From positions 124,001 through 188,000 of the forward strand of contig JAGTXX020000013.1 in the NCBI GenBank assembly GCA_019044685.2: a stretch of DNA of 64,000 nt, given 5' to 3'. The notes under the pieces are model-generated. The model did no database searches. It was not told the DNA's origin and worked only from the letters and a program-made list of their open reading frames with translations. Source of the DNA: Nannochloris sp. 'desiccata'. Taxonomy: Eukaryota > Chlorophyta > Trebouxiophyceae > Chlorellales > Chlorellaceae. This document shows, in pieces, positions 54,288 through 64,000 of the stretch. The translations under genes were made by a program, and so were the position numbers. Positions within the stretch are counted from its first letter, which is position 1; each line of letters opens with the position of its first letter.

Positions 54288-56081
54288 ATGCCTCCACGAT
54301 CAAAAAGCCAATCGCAATCAAAGCCAAGAGCTGCAGGGCCCCAAGATTATGACCCTACAACCCAATTTCTATATGTTCCACATACAGTAACATTCCTCTT
54401 AGCTGGTACGTTCTGAAAATACTGTTCAATTACTTGAAATTGTCTCATCCTCGTCTTCCCACTTAACTTGGATAAATACAGGTCTGGTGGCTCTAGCATA
54501 CTTTAGCCACCCTTTAAACCCTCCACAACGCCCTGAGAACCCAGTAGATGCTGCCCAGACTGCCTATTTTAATGCCAAGACAGGTATTTGGGCTTTGGTT
54601 CTTGTTTTTCTAGGCTATTCGGTTGTTCAGGGCCCGTCGACAAAAATGGTTCGACCACATCCTGCATTCTGGAAACTAGTACACGGCATGACTGTATGTT
54701 ACCTTCTATTTTGGGTGTACATGCTGTTCCAGAATGTAGATGACGCACGACTTTTCCTTAGGGTAAGGCTTACTTAATTCTTCATATGAGTTTTGTCTTT
54801 TACGCATAGGAACCACCACAATATTTCCTTTTGAGAAGCGTGTTTTCTGATTATTTCCCCCGGTTCCCTCCCTCTAATATCCTATTGTACTTCTACAGCA
54901 CATGTATCCAGAGCTGGGCGTTGATTTAGATGAACGCAGTTACGGTGGTAACTGTGCTTTAATACTTCCCAATGGAGGAGGTATTAATTGGCCGGTTATC
55001 AAGGCAACAATATTTGATGAATTTGTAGTGGCACATACGCTTGGATGGTGGGGTAAAGCATTAATTATTAGAGATAACGTCATGCTTTGGATAATTAGGT
55101 AAGATTAGAAGAGAATTCAGCCACTCTTATGAAGTAACAATCACGATTTTCGCTCTCATTTTTCTAGTTCGTTTCTGATGTCTACCGGAGAAGGCTAGCT
55201 TGGCTAATTTCTTTTTCTAATGCAGTATTTCTTTCGAGTTAATGGAGCTGACCTTTCAACACTGGCTTCCCAACTTCAACGAATGTTGGTGGGACTCTTG
55301 GTTACTGGACGTGGCTATTTGTAATGCAATTGGTATTGTGACCGGCATGTGGACGGTACGGTATTTCAAAAGTAAGCAGTACAATTGGAGAGGAATTAGC
55401 GAACAACCTAATTTAGTAGCCAAAGCACGACGTGGGCTATTGCAATTTACACCGTATTCCTATCAAGATTTTCGGTGGGAGACCTTTTCTTCACCGAAAA
55501 GGTGTTTGCAATGTTTTTTTCCTGCGGTAATAATTTTATTGTTTGAAGTGAACCATTTCTTCTTAAAATATGAATTATGGGTGCCACCCACAAATCCATT
55601 GAATACCATTCGTCTGAGTTTCTTGTTTTTACTCGCCCTGCCAGGAATCAAGGTAAGAAATCTAAAGAATCGTCTTTTGCTTCTTCATTTCCCTTACACT
55701 ATGCATATATTTTTTCACCCAGCATGGAAAGCTCCCCGTTTGATACACCGCTCTTCCTCTTATCGCTTTATCGTTTTTATACAGGAATACTATGAGTTTA
55801 TTGATTCTGGAGACACGGATCTTTTCCGCAAGGTCGGTACGTTTGCGTGGCTGGGCATGGCGGTTGCGTTTATAGAAACACTGGCCACTATTAAATTTGG
55901 ACATGGCTTATTCCCTCAACCATGGCCAAAGCATGTTTTAGTTGCCTGGGGTACTGTAGCAATAGTATTCTTGATTGTGTTTAGTACTTGGACAGTGAGA
56001 TTTTACAGAAAAGAAGGAGGGGGAGGAATGGGGGGAGGGGGACAAAGAAGACAAACAAGGGCAAAGACCCGTCGCTCTTGA
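54288..56081 (+). CDS. Phosphatidylserine synthase, base-exchange type (PSS1)
   Basis: Five exons: 54288-54405, 54482-54762, 54899-55098, 55226-55652 and 55785-56081, giving 440 residues with all phases consistent. Diagnostic blocks include KMVRPHPAFWKLVHG, LGVDLDERSYGGNC, FDEFVVAHTLGWWGKALIIRD, LPNFNECWWDSWLLDV and FEVNHFFLKYELWVPP. Several membrane helices are predicted. The C-terminus is basic and Gly-rich. The PSS1 family makes phosphatidylserine in the ER by exchanging serine for the head group of an existing phospholipid, a calcium-dependent reaction in plants and animals. It differs from the CDP-diacylglycerol-dependent bacterial and yeast enzyme, whose motif is absent. Confidence 0.94.
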
Positions 56082-56369
56082 TTTGTTTTTGTTGACTTTC
56101 TCTATTTTCCTAACTGTACTTGTTCTGCTTGATTTTTTTTGTTGTCATCTTTGAAAAATGATCGTGAATTCCTGTTGTAATTTGTCGCTTTCAGCTCAAG
56201 AGTACTAGAAGAATGAGTCTGCGGCTTCCTTCAGACTGACGGCAGAAAAACGAGAAAGAACTAAGGAGGCTAAATTTTGAACTCAGAACTACATCTTTTT
56301 AAACTTTGATTTCGGACATTTTATTTCTGAGGTAATTATGCGTTAATACATCGAATACGTACTAGTCTC

Positions 56370-58027
56370 ATGGCAATGATGCTTGGTCAACATTTCAGAT
56401 CGTCACAAATTAGATTAGATCATCACACTGCCCTGTCGACGGGGACTCATACAGCACCATCATATAGCATCTTTAAACCATCTATACAATGCAAGACAGA
56501 GGCTGCTCCACGCGTCTTCGGCATCTCAGATTGTCATACCGACTACCTTGAGAACTTTAAGTGGGCTGAATCTTTGGATAAACAGGCATTCAGGTGCGCT
56601 TGACGATATATTGCAGCACTCAACAGAAGCACTCGACGCTGCCTAGTAACCCGCACTCCACTAGCATATTTTTTTACAGAAATGATATTCTATTACTCGC
56701 TGGCGACGTTTGTGATGAACTCACTCTCTTAGAAGACACCCTGACACTCCTAAAATCCCGTTTTGCTTGTATTTTCTACTGTCCAGGCAACCATTGTCTT
56801 TGGATTCGTAGCATAGATGCCTCTAAAAACTCTTACGAAAAGCTACAACGTATTTTAACTCTATGCCAAGACTTGGGAGTACACACGACTCCTCAAAAAA
56901 TAGACGACAAGGTATGGATCGCTCCTCTTCAAAGCTGGCATCATAAAAGCTTTGACACTGATCCAGATATTCCAGATATTCCTGCTGCAACTCGTTTTAC
57001 TATTGCAGACTACGCAGCCTGTACTTGGCCAGATGAAAATGAAAATCTTCTCCCGCCAGGAAGCCAGCGTCATGGCAGTGTCGAGTTGGCCCAATGGTTC
57101 GATAGTCTAAACGATGGTCCTATATGGGATGAGCTTTTGAAAACAAGACATGATTGTGATGTCATTTCTTTTTCTCACTTTCTTCCTGATATCGCCCTTA
57201 TGCCAGAAAAGAGATTTCTTTTTTATCCACCTCTCGTAAAGGCTTCTGGGAGCATTCCTTTGGCAGAAAGAATTGAAGCGTTAAAACCCGATATTCATTT
57301 GTTTGGACATACCCACTTTGCCTGGGATGCTGAAATCAAAGGAACGAGGTATATACAAGCTCCGCTGGCTGCGCCGCTAGAAAGACATCGTCGACTGAGA
57401 ACTATTTGTTTTACTGCCTTTATGACGGAAATTAAAATTAAAGATGGGGATAGTAGTGGCAGTGGAGTTAGCAGTAGTACATGGAAGACTGTTGGTGATC
57501 CTACAGAAGCTAAATGGCTTCCGATAGAGTTGTTTCAATTTAACAACCCAGACCTTTGTTTAGCCAATAATGCTGACATTGCGGCGGTAGATTTTGCCTT
57601 TGCTTCTTCTTTTTTTGAATGTCAGCACCGGGGGCCTAATGAACCCATTCGAGATGCATTTACAGCTGCAAATGAAGCTACACATGGTATTATAACTCCA
57701 AATACTGGTTCAGATGTCGATGATTCTTCTCCCTGTGAGGATGAGCCGTTTTCTCATTGTGGCAGTGAAGAGCGAGGAGAAAAAAATAAAGACGGAAGTG
57801 ACTTGGAAAAGGAACGCCAACCCCGTCAGCAGCGAAAACAATTGAAATTTGGCACAATGCCTGGTCCACTAGGTGCGCATTGGTCAGATTACTATGCTTC
57901 GAACCCTCGAGCTCCAGAGATAACAACACTAGCCACCTGGGTGGCGCATTTGTATCAAAAAAGAAAGGAGCGGCGTCAAAAAGAAGAAAAACGATCCTCA
58001 CGCCCTGCTGCTACCACTAAAAATTAA
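56370..58027 (+). CDS. Calcineurin-like metallophosphoesterase
   Basis: Two exons: 56370-56593 and 56680-58027, giving 523 residues. The metal-binding motifs appear in order: FGISDCHTDY (D-x-H), LLAGDVCDE (GDxxD, created at the splice region), CPGNHCLW (GNH), SFSHFLPD and LFGHTHFAWD (GH-x-H). The domain belongs to the wide calcineurin-like phosphoesterase superfamily. The first ~50 residues could be a leader, since they are Ser/Thr/His-rich with few acidic residues. The last ~180 residues include an acidic Asp/Ser/Glu stretch and a conserved-looking GTMPGPLGAHWSDYYAS, ending in a basic tail. The substrate is unknown. Confidence 0.82.
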
Positions 58028-58225
58028 ATGACTCTGTAACTCTAGTACTATTAAATATTCCATTCAAATTTATGTTACATGAATAAGTGAATGGCTTCTA
58101 ATATCTATTTTATGAATTGCTATCATTAATATATTTGTTGCAACTTTTTCTAAAAACCGACGGGGAAAATTTTGGGACCCTATGGTATGTATAGTGGAAA
58201 ATATAAGAATATTCAGAGAATGTTT

Positions 58226-59162
58226 TTACATCGGTGTAGCCTCAGAAGGTTTCTTGCTGATATTTTTAGTGATATCAACTGGCTTCTGCGCTGTGTGGGG
58301 GTGGCTAGCACCTTTGTAGACCTTGAGATGAGTATATAAGGCGTTACCTATACGGCCGTTGGGAAGCATACCTCTAACTGCCTTTTCAATAATTCTTTCA
58401 GGGATGCGAACTCGGAGATCTCTGAGAGCTTCAATCTTACCGCCACCAGGGCGCCCGGTGGTGTGACGGAAGTAGGTCTTGTCAGTTTCCTTGGCGCCAG
58501 TGACGGCAACTTTTTCAGCATTGATGACGATAACAAATGACCCCATATCCATAGAAGGGGTGTATCCCACGCTGTTCTTGCCGCGGATAGTGTCAGTGAC
58601 CAAGGTAGCGAGGCGACCGAGGGTCTGTCCTTCAGCATCGACAATATACCAACGCTTGTGGACGGCAGCGGCATCAGCTCCGGTGGGGTAGTATGTATCA
58701 TTCCACTTGTCAGGGCCGAGGCTCTTATCCATAGTTGCTGTAGAGACAGTAGATAAAATGACGATGAGAATTAATGGCGTTTTATAGTGAAAATTAATAA
58801 AAAAATAAAACTATTGTGGGTGACATGCAGAGAATTATTCAAAACACTGCATGAGAGAGCTCATCAAAGGCTTTGTACTGCTATAATTTTATTCATCTAA
58901 ATGCTCCAAATATCTTACCTGCGCTGACAATAATCGATTGGCACCTGCGGGCCTCTACGCTGTGGACCTTGGCCATGGGAAGACGAGCTCCCATAAAGTT
59001 TGCCTTGTTCTGCAAAAATTAACGTATCGCGCTTTTAGAATATGTAGATTGAAACCATCTACGGCATTTCCGAATAAAAATTCACCAACTTACCACGTTG
59101 CTGCGGCTGCATTGCACAACAGCTGCTGGGGCAGCAGCCATCTGCATAGTAGAGGCGGCCAT
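58226..59162 (-). CDS. RPL13: Plastid ribosomal protein L13 (uL13c), nuclear-encoded
   Basis: Three exons: 59162-59094, 59009-58919 and 58737-58226, giving 223 residues. Exons 1 and 2 encode an Ala/Ser/Arg-rich transit peptide that ends near SAATMDK. The mature part starts [16 protein letters not shown] and carries [25 protein letters not shown]-like [30 protein letters not shown] and [22 protein letters not shown], all typical of bacterial-type L13. The short plant-like extension at each end and the leader argue for plastid rather than mitochondrial L13. It is part of the large subunit near the 5S/23S rRNA interface. It faces the S15 gene across 309 bp. Confidence 0.92.
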
Positions 59163-59471
59163 TTTCCCACTAACGTTATGCGTAGATGTCCTTTATCCTA
59201 AATGTGATTTATATAGACGGGAATTTCAAGTTGAAATTATCAAAAACTCGCTTCAAGGATGGCGAAAGCTCAGGCAGCCCAGGATCTAACGAGTGGCTTG
59301 AACACCTGTTGATGGCTCTGAGACTACAATTAACAAGTGCATTACGCATGCTTTGCTCTGTTATCTTGTATAAATATATCACTAGCACTGCGTGGCCCAC
59401 CGAAGCACAGCACTTCTTTTTATTCAATAATTTCTCTGGTGATTTTCTTGCCATCATAAATTTTGGATATA
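59163..59471. promoter_or_regulatory. Shared promoter region of plastid L13 and S15 genes
   Basis: 309 bp between the start codons of two divergent plastid ribosomal protein genes. A TATAAATA at 59369-59376 lies about 100 bp before the S15 ATG and may be its TATA box. Confidence 0.5.
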
Positions 59472-60125
59472 ATGGCGGGACTTCTTGGACTTCAGGCTCG
59501 CCCTTGTGAGTCTTACACGTACTGGATGATGAATTAACGCATCTTCTATGCGTGGCGCTGGGAATACTGACCTCGGCATCTAACATCGCATGTTATTAAT
59601 TTTGCTCTTTTCCTTATTAATATTATTATGCAGGCTTCTTTCAAGGAACATCAATCGTCGCTAGGCAGCCCGCAGCAGCAAGACCAGCTTTTGCCCCTTT
59701 GGCAGTCAGGTAAGTTGCACCTTTAAATAATACAACTTGAGTCGAGCAAACGGCGCCGGCAGTCACTTTTTTTCTTCAAAACAACAGAATACTTATTTTT
59801 TTCATAATCTTACTACATTTGCAGTGCTAAATACCGCGGAAAAGGAACTGATCTGAGCAAGGTTGAGGCTTACAAGCAGAGCACCAACGATAGCGGCTCT
59901 GCCGAGTATCAGATTGCTCGCTTGTCTGCTCGTGTTTTGCAGCTCACCGCTCACTTACAAAAGCACACCAAGGATTATTCTACCCGCCGCGGACTTATGG
60001 CTATTCTTTCTCAGCGTAAACAGCTTATGCTTTACTTGCAGCGTACAAACCGCGCCAGCTACGATAAGATCTGCTCTGAACTTAATATCCGTCCTCTTAA
60101 GAACGCCCAGGGCATCATCACCTAA
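59472..60125 (+). CDS. RPS15: Bacterial-type ribosomal protein S15 (uS15), probably plastid
   Basis: Three exons: 59472-59505, 59634-59709 and 59825-60125, giving 136 residues. The leader (MAGLLGLQARPCFF, then Ala/Arg/Pro residues to AVSAK) fits a plastid transit peptide. The mature protein has DSGSAEYQIARLSARVLQLT, HTKDYSTRRGLMAILSQRK and LLYL-like MLYLQRTNRASYDKI, all standard S15 positions that bind the 16S rRNA three-way junction. A mitochondrial destination is not excluded. A nuclear location fits chlorophytes, in which rps15 is generally absent from the plastid genome, as I recall. Confidence 0.88.
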
Positions 60126-60356
60126 GAAAAGATTCTTCATTGAATTACAGTATCAACGATGAGTACATAGTTAGTTGGTTGATGATGTACATAGAATATA
60201 GCAGAAATGGTAACAGGCTACATATAGAGTATAATATACATACGGCACGGCCGTGTCAAATTTTTTAATTGTAAAAGTTTTCAAACCAACCCCCCCAAAA
60301 TGCCGTAAATGCAGAAAACAACACAGAAAATATACAAAGAAAAACTCCTAGAATAA

Positions 60357-61075
60357 CTATTGTTTCTTCAATATGAAATCATGTTGTTCTACTGCACGTT
60401 GTAACGCAGCGTCTTCGGCTCGCATTCTCTCTAGCCAATCCATTCCAGGTGTGGACACTACAGCGTCCCGGGGTGGTGATAAAATTGGGTTCGGCCCTGC
60501 TGCTTCCGCTGCTATAGCACGTAGGACAGCAGCATCAGTTTTCTCAACAGTGACACGGATTGCGTTATCATTTGTCGATGCCTTTGCCTGCAATAATTGA
60601 TCAGTAGAAATTATTAGAGAATTCAAGAATAGAGACGCAGGGCAGCTTTAAATCAGCTCTAGATTAGGTTGAAGAAACATACGTTGTAGGTAATAAAAGT
60701 CTCGTGAGATCCTATATCTGCTGCATCTTGTTGAAATAATTTCGATAGCTCCTGCAGTTAATGGAGAAATATGCATATTTTAGTCAAAAGGACTCATAAA
60801 ACCAGGCAACGTCAGTTCACGTCCACTACTCTCTAACTTACAGGGTCTGCTGCTTCGTGCTCAGCCCAGGCTGCTGCATCTTGTTTCTGCATCATTTGAA
60901 GGTTTTCCATCGCTACTCGGTCATGTTCCGGGAAAGGATTCGTTTGGATTTTAGAGGAAGGAATTGACTGGGTTTCAATTGGTGGGTAGACCCTTGCTAC
61001 CCGTGTTTGAGAGTTCTTCGCTGGCACCAATAGAGCAGCTGACCCATCTGGATTGTTTACAACTGCAGCATCCAT
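60357..61075 (-). CDS. Small unrecognised three-exon protein
   Basis: Exons 61075-60842, 60751-60683 and 60587-60357, giving 177 residues. The upstream open frame has no ATG before 61075. Donor and acceptor sites are good (GTAAGT...CTGCAG, GTATGT...TTGCAG). Sequence features: a Pro/Ser-rich first third (VARVYPPIETQ), a helical middle (HDRVAMENLQMMQKQDAAAW), and a helical C-terminal part (MDWLERMRAEDAALQRAVEQ) ending ILKKQ. It has no membrane segment. I do not recognise the family. It could be a small coiled-coil or axonemal protein, but nothing in the sequence proves this. It is divergent from the NAB1-like gene (419 bp between starts). Confidence 0.65.
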
Positions 61076-61494
61076 GGGTGCGGGAGGTTTATTTGCTGGA
61101 TTGGGCAACGTGTTGGTTAAATTTGAAAATAAAATCTTGCCCTTTTGTCTTGTTTGATCCAATTTTAAGATTTTTCTAGATCCCAAGTGGCAAGTAGCGC
61201 AGTAACCTTAAGAGCCACTCAATTGAATCCAAACACGGCCAGCTTTGGGTGCTTTAATAGGAAGAAACGGAGAATCCTGTCGAAAAATCAAGAAATCAAG
61301 TCCTAATCCGTAGCAAAATTTGATCTTAAGGATGGATTCAGTCTAATTTGTGGCCTTTTCTCTCTTTCGCCAAGCTCATACGGGAGTAAAGGCCACCCAT
61401 TGTGCATGGTAATTGCCTCGAGACCAAGTAAATTTAAAGATTCTTATCACTCTATTGTCTCGGTGGGACGGGCCTTGGGTGCACTCGGATAGCA
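61076..61494. promoter_or_regulatory. Divergent intergenic region before the NAB1-like gene
   Basis: 419 bp between the starts of the small three-exon gene and the NAB1-like gene. No specific element was recognised. Confidence 0.4.
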
Positions 61495-62905
61495 ATGAGC
61501 GATCCCCAAGTACGTCCACAGCTTCTGATGTTACTTGATTAATACATGAAGCAGGCTTGGAGGCTGTAGATACTCGCATTCACCTAGATACTATCCCCCC
61601 ACACTCATTCTTACCTTGTTGCAGGCTCAGCCTGAGAGGCTAAAAGGCCACGTCAAATGGTTCAATAGCTCTAAAGGTGAGTAAAACATCAATCAAAAGA
61701 GTGATCGCCATGCCGTATAGACCCTGGAATTGGAGGATCGCCTTATTTTTTTCTTCTCATTCCACTGCCGCAAATTGCCCCCTCCTACAGGCTTTGGCTT
61801 TATCAATCTAGAAGACACAGAGGACGAAGTATTCGTCCATCAGGTATGCATATCATTGTGTGGATTGCTTTTAAGGAAGCAGAATCTACTTAGACTTACA
61901 GAATTTAATCTATTTTTTCCCTATCATCTCATCACCCTCATTCTCGACGACGCTGTTTGCAGAGCAACATTGAAACAAATGGCTTCCGTAGCCTGCAAGA
62001 AGGCGAAGAAGTGGAATTTGATCTAGTTATAGGAGATGATGAAAAGAAGAAAGCTTACAGGGTAACTGGACCTGCCGGAGCACCTCCACTGGTAAGTATA
62101 GATGGACAAATTAAAAATCTCCCCCCCCCCCCCCCCCCCGACATATTTTCACTCCCAGCTCTATCTTCTAATTTTTTGTCATCAGGGAAGTATGATGGAT
62201 CCATCTAGAATGGCATTTAGTTTAGGGCGTGGTATGGCAATGCCTCCATTCGATGCATCTTCCTACCCTCCAGGAGCACCCCCTTACGTTCATACCCCGC
62301 CAGCAGCGTACGGCCATCTCCAACAGCAGCAGCAACAAAACCAGCAGCAAGGATCACCTCTAGGGAGCAGTGGCCGTGGGGGAACAGGTAGCATAGGGCA
62401 AGGTCCTATGACGCAACCTGGTTTCTATCCTCCTATGCCTTCTCCAGAAGCAGCAGCATACATGGGATACTATGCCATGGCAGGCCCAGCTCCGGGCGGC
62501 GGCGGCGGTGTGGGCGGGGGCTACCCCGGCGGCCCTCCTCCAGGACCAGGAGCCTACCCAGGGGGCCCAATGTTTGGCCGTGGCCGTGGGCAATACTTCC
62601 CAGGAGGTAGAAACTGGGCAGGTGCACGTCCCCCACCACCAGGTCAGCCTGGATTTAGCAGTGGTTTACAAGTTGTAGTCCACAATTTGCCGTGGGACTG
62701 CACCTGGCAGCAGCTGAGGGATGCGTTTCAAGACATTGGGGAAATTGAAAGAGCAGATGTTGTGTTTGATTCTCGAGGAAGATCTCGTGGTTTTGGAATT
62801 GTGAGGTTCCCGGATAGAGAATCAGCTGAGATGGCTGCCGAAAAAATGAATAATGGAACCATCGGAGGGAGAGTTGTGTCGGTTCGTCTTGATAGATTTG
62901 CTTAG
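61495..62905 (+). CDS. NAB1-like cold-shock-domain plus RRM RNA-binding protein
   Basis: Five exons: 61495-61509 (only 15 nt, MSDPQ), 61625-61676, 61791-61843, 61963-62091 and 62186-62905, giving 322 residues. Residues ~6-75 are a cold-shock domain with GHVKWFNSSKGFGFI and EDEVFVHQSNI. A Gly/Pro/Gln/Tyr-rich linker of about 160 residues follows. A C-terminal RRM starts LQVVVHNLPWDCTWQQL, has RGRSRGFGIVRF, and ends SVRLDRFA. This order and the RRM wording closely resemble Chlamydomonas NAB1, which binds LHCBM mRNAs in the cytosol and restrains antenna translation. The RRM cysteine in LPWDC is present; the second redox cysteine of NAB1 appears replaced. Intron 4 contains a 19-nt C run. Confidence 0.9.
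62121..62139. repeat. Poly-C run (19 C) inside an intron
   Basis: A homopolymer of C between donor (62092) and acceptor (62185) of the last intron of the NAB1-like gene; it may act as part of the polypyrimidine tract. Confidence 0.9.
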
Positions 62906-63641
62906 AAAGAAAAGATGTAGCAAGCATCAATGTATTTCTGTTTTGCACCAAGAAGTGAAATTAAAGAGTAAATTTCGTTTCAACAGTTTCTTTTCGCTGT
63001 TACTTTGCGGCGTCGTTTATATGGATGGCTCCATAGTCTTCTTTCTCCCCAAACTGTTTGCAGTCGAAGCTTTATCAAGATATTTTCAATTTTCTGGCTC
63101 TTATTTCTCGCTTCAATTTTCTCTTGTCCTTATTCCTGCCTCGATTTTGGGGAGTTACGAGGAAGCCTCTGTCTTATAAACTTACAATTTCGTTCTATTT
63201 CTTGAAAGAAAGGACCGTCTTTTTTCCTCCTTTAATCAGTTCACCCCTTACCCTTGTCTTTTTTCTCCATTGATCGCGGCACCAGTACTGCTCCGCGGCC
63301 AAAAACAAAATTACTTTTTATTTCTAGATTAATTAAGAAGAGAGTCATCGGTGCGTGCCATGCTGACGCAACGTTCGTCACATGCGCCCCTTTTATAAAA
63401 TTAATTTACCATATCCTATAAAAATAAAAAAAACTTCCTCTCTTTTTCTACAACATCGTTAAAGCTATCAAAAATTGCATTCAAAAAGGAAAATATGGCG
63501 GGAGCACAAGTACTCGAATCCAATTGTAAAACCCCATTATTCTATTTCAAATACCGGCATATATCTACAGAAATTAATAACTGAATCCAGACCTTTGAGA
63601 AACACGCAGGCGTGTTTTTTAAGAACGTAGTGCTGCCCTGT
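62906..63641. other. Convergent 3' intergenic region
   Basis: 736 bp between the NAB1-like and fibrillin genes. T-rich near 63000-63250, with a few open frames of no recognisable content. Long 3' UTRs are likely. Confidence 0.4.
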
Positions 63642-64000
63642 TCACAAAGGGTCTTTCGACCGGCGTGATACCACAACTCTTAAACTTTCCTTGACAAAGA
63701 CACGCAATTCTCCCCGATCCCCACGAGTTATTCTCATCTTTTCATCTAAAAAGGTAACGTCAAACGTAGCGTCTCCGGCCGGAGCAATGACAGGTCGCAA
63801 AAATTCTGGCAGCATCGGCGTTGCAAATTGCGGCAATGAATCCAACCACCCACCAATACCCCCAGAGGTCTTTGCAATTGTATTTTCAAAAACAATACGA
63901 ACGGTAGCAGCGCCTTCAACCCTAAAAGAATGTTTCAAACGAGCCGTGACAGCTGGGGGTTCAATTTGAAACAACGACGCTAATGAGACCTTTGCAGTTA
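63642..64000 (-). CDS. Plastid-lipid-associated protein / fibrillin, C-terminal part (partial)
   Basis: The frame is open from the window edge to a stop at 63642, giving the last ~118 residues. No ATG is in this part, so the start lies upstream, outside the window. Family features are SLASLFQIEPPAVTARLKHSFRV-type wording (key parts FQIEPP and LKHSFRVEG), a long beta-rich core, and the ending FLDEKMRITRGDRGELRVFV, which is the typical fibrillin motif D-x-x-[LM]-R-[IV]-x-RG-x-x-G-x-x-x-V. Fibrillins sit in plastoglobules or thylakoids and bind lipids and quinones. Which fibrillin class this is cannot be determined from the fragment. Confidence 0.85.
   Translation of the reverse strand, partial: TAKVSLASLFQIEPPAVTARLKHSFRVEGAATVRIVFENTIAKTSGGIGGWLDSLPQFATPMLPEFLRPVIAPAGDATFDVTFLDEKMRITRGDRGELRVFVKESLRVVVSRRSKDPL

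Noticed and set aside
59209..59586. 125-codon minus-strand ORF in the L13/S15 intergenic region
   Set aside because: It overlaps the shared promoter and the S15 first exon, and has no family-like sequence.
61076..61186. Upstream extension of the small three-exon gene to 61186
   Set aside because: It begins at a TTG codon; the first in-frame ATG is at 61075.

Overview
The window is nuclear DNA from a eukaryotic alga, most likely a chlorophyte green alga. Genes lie on both strands and are closely packed. Introns are short, mostly GT-AG, and often end in TGCAG after a pyrimidine tract. Several products are plastid proteins with N-terminal leaders: ATP synthase gamma, ribosomal L13 and S15, a 2-oxoglutarate/malate-type translocator, a VTE6-like kinase and a fibrillin. 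The green lineage is indicated by the two-cysteine redox loop in the plastid gamma subunit, a type-B (GARP) response regulator, an RB-related protein, and a cold-shock plus RRM protein closely resembling Chlamydomonas NAB1. AATAAA hexamers follow several stop codons (for example 11055, 27732, 38161, 40269). I cannot name the species. No tRNA, rRNA or CRISPR array was recognised.

Layout. 1-6.6 kb: end of a UBZ4-finger protein, a CPYA-type glutathione transferase, an intronless cyclic-nucleotide-domain potassium channel and a TKL-like kinase ending in a CaaX box. 7-18.2 kb: MYND-USP deubiquitinase, DMC1-like recombinase with seven exons, NAA15, and a divergent pair of box C/D snoRNP genes (RRP9 and NOP56). 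18.7-22.3 kb: a divergent pair of plastid membrane proteins (DASS translocator and VTE6/TMEM19). 22.5-24.5 kb: a 5'-truncated non-LTR retrotransposon flanked by a perfect 15-bp target-site duplication. 24.6-34.3 kb: GTPBP1/2-like GTPase with a +1 frame break, plastid AtpC, an unrecognised ORF, and the type-B response regulator. 34.7-40.3 kb: a predicted organellar protein with three regularly spaced LWR motifs, then a GAPDH and an ArsJ-type MFS transporter side by side. 41-54 kb: KH-KH-KH-WW protein, an unrecognised gene, F-box/LRR protein, NOP14 and the RB-related protein. 54.3-64 kb: base-exchange phosphatidylserine synthase, a metallophosphoesterase, divergent plastid L13 and S15 genes, a small unrecognised gene, the NAB1-like protein and a fibrillin cut by the window edge.

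The most striking part is 36.8-40.3 kb. The GAPDH resembles the bacterial ArsJ-associated GAPDH family more than the usual cytosolic or plastid enzymes. The next gene, 383 bp downstream on the same strand, is an ArsJ-like transporter. In bacteria these two proteins form an arsenate-resistance pathway: GAPDH makes 1-arseno-3-phosphoglycerate and ArsJ exports it. Here both genes carry an intron, so they look like resident nuclear genes. The transporter has an added N-terminal region of about 115 residues with five cysteines, and a near-perfect inverted repeat lies between the two genes.

All exon boundaries were read by eye from splice signals, reading frame and family similarity recalled from memory. 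No alignment or database search was run.
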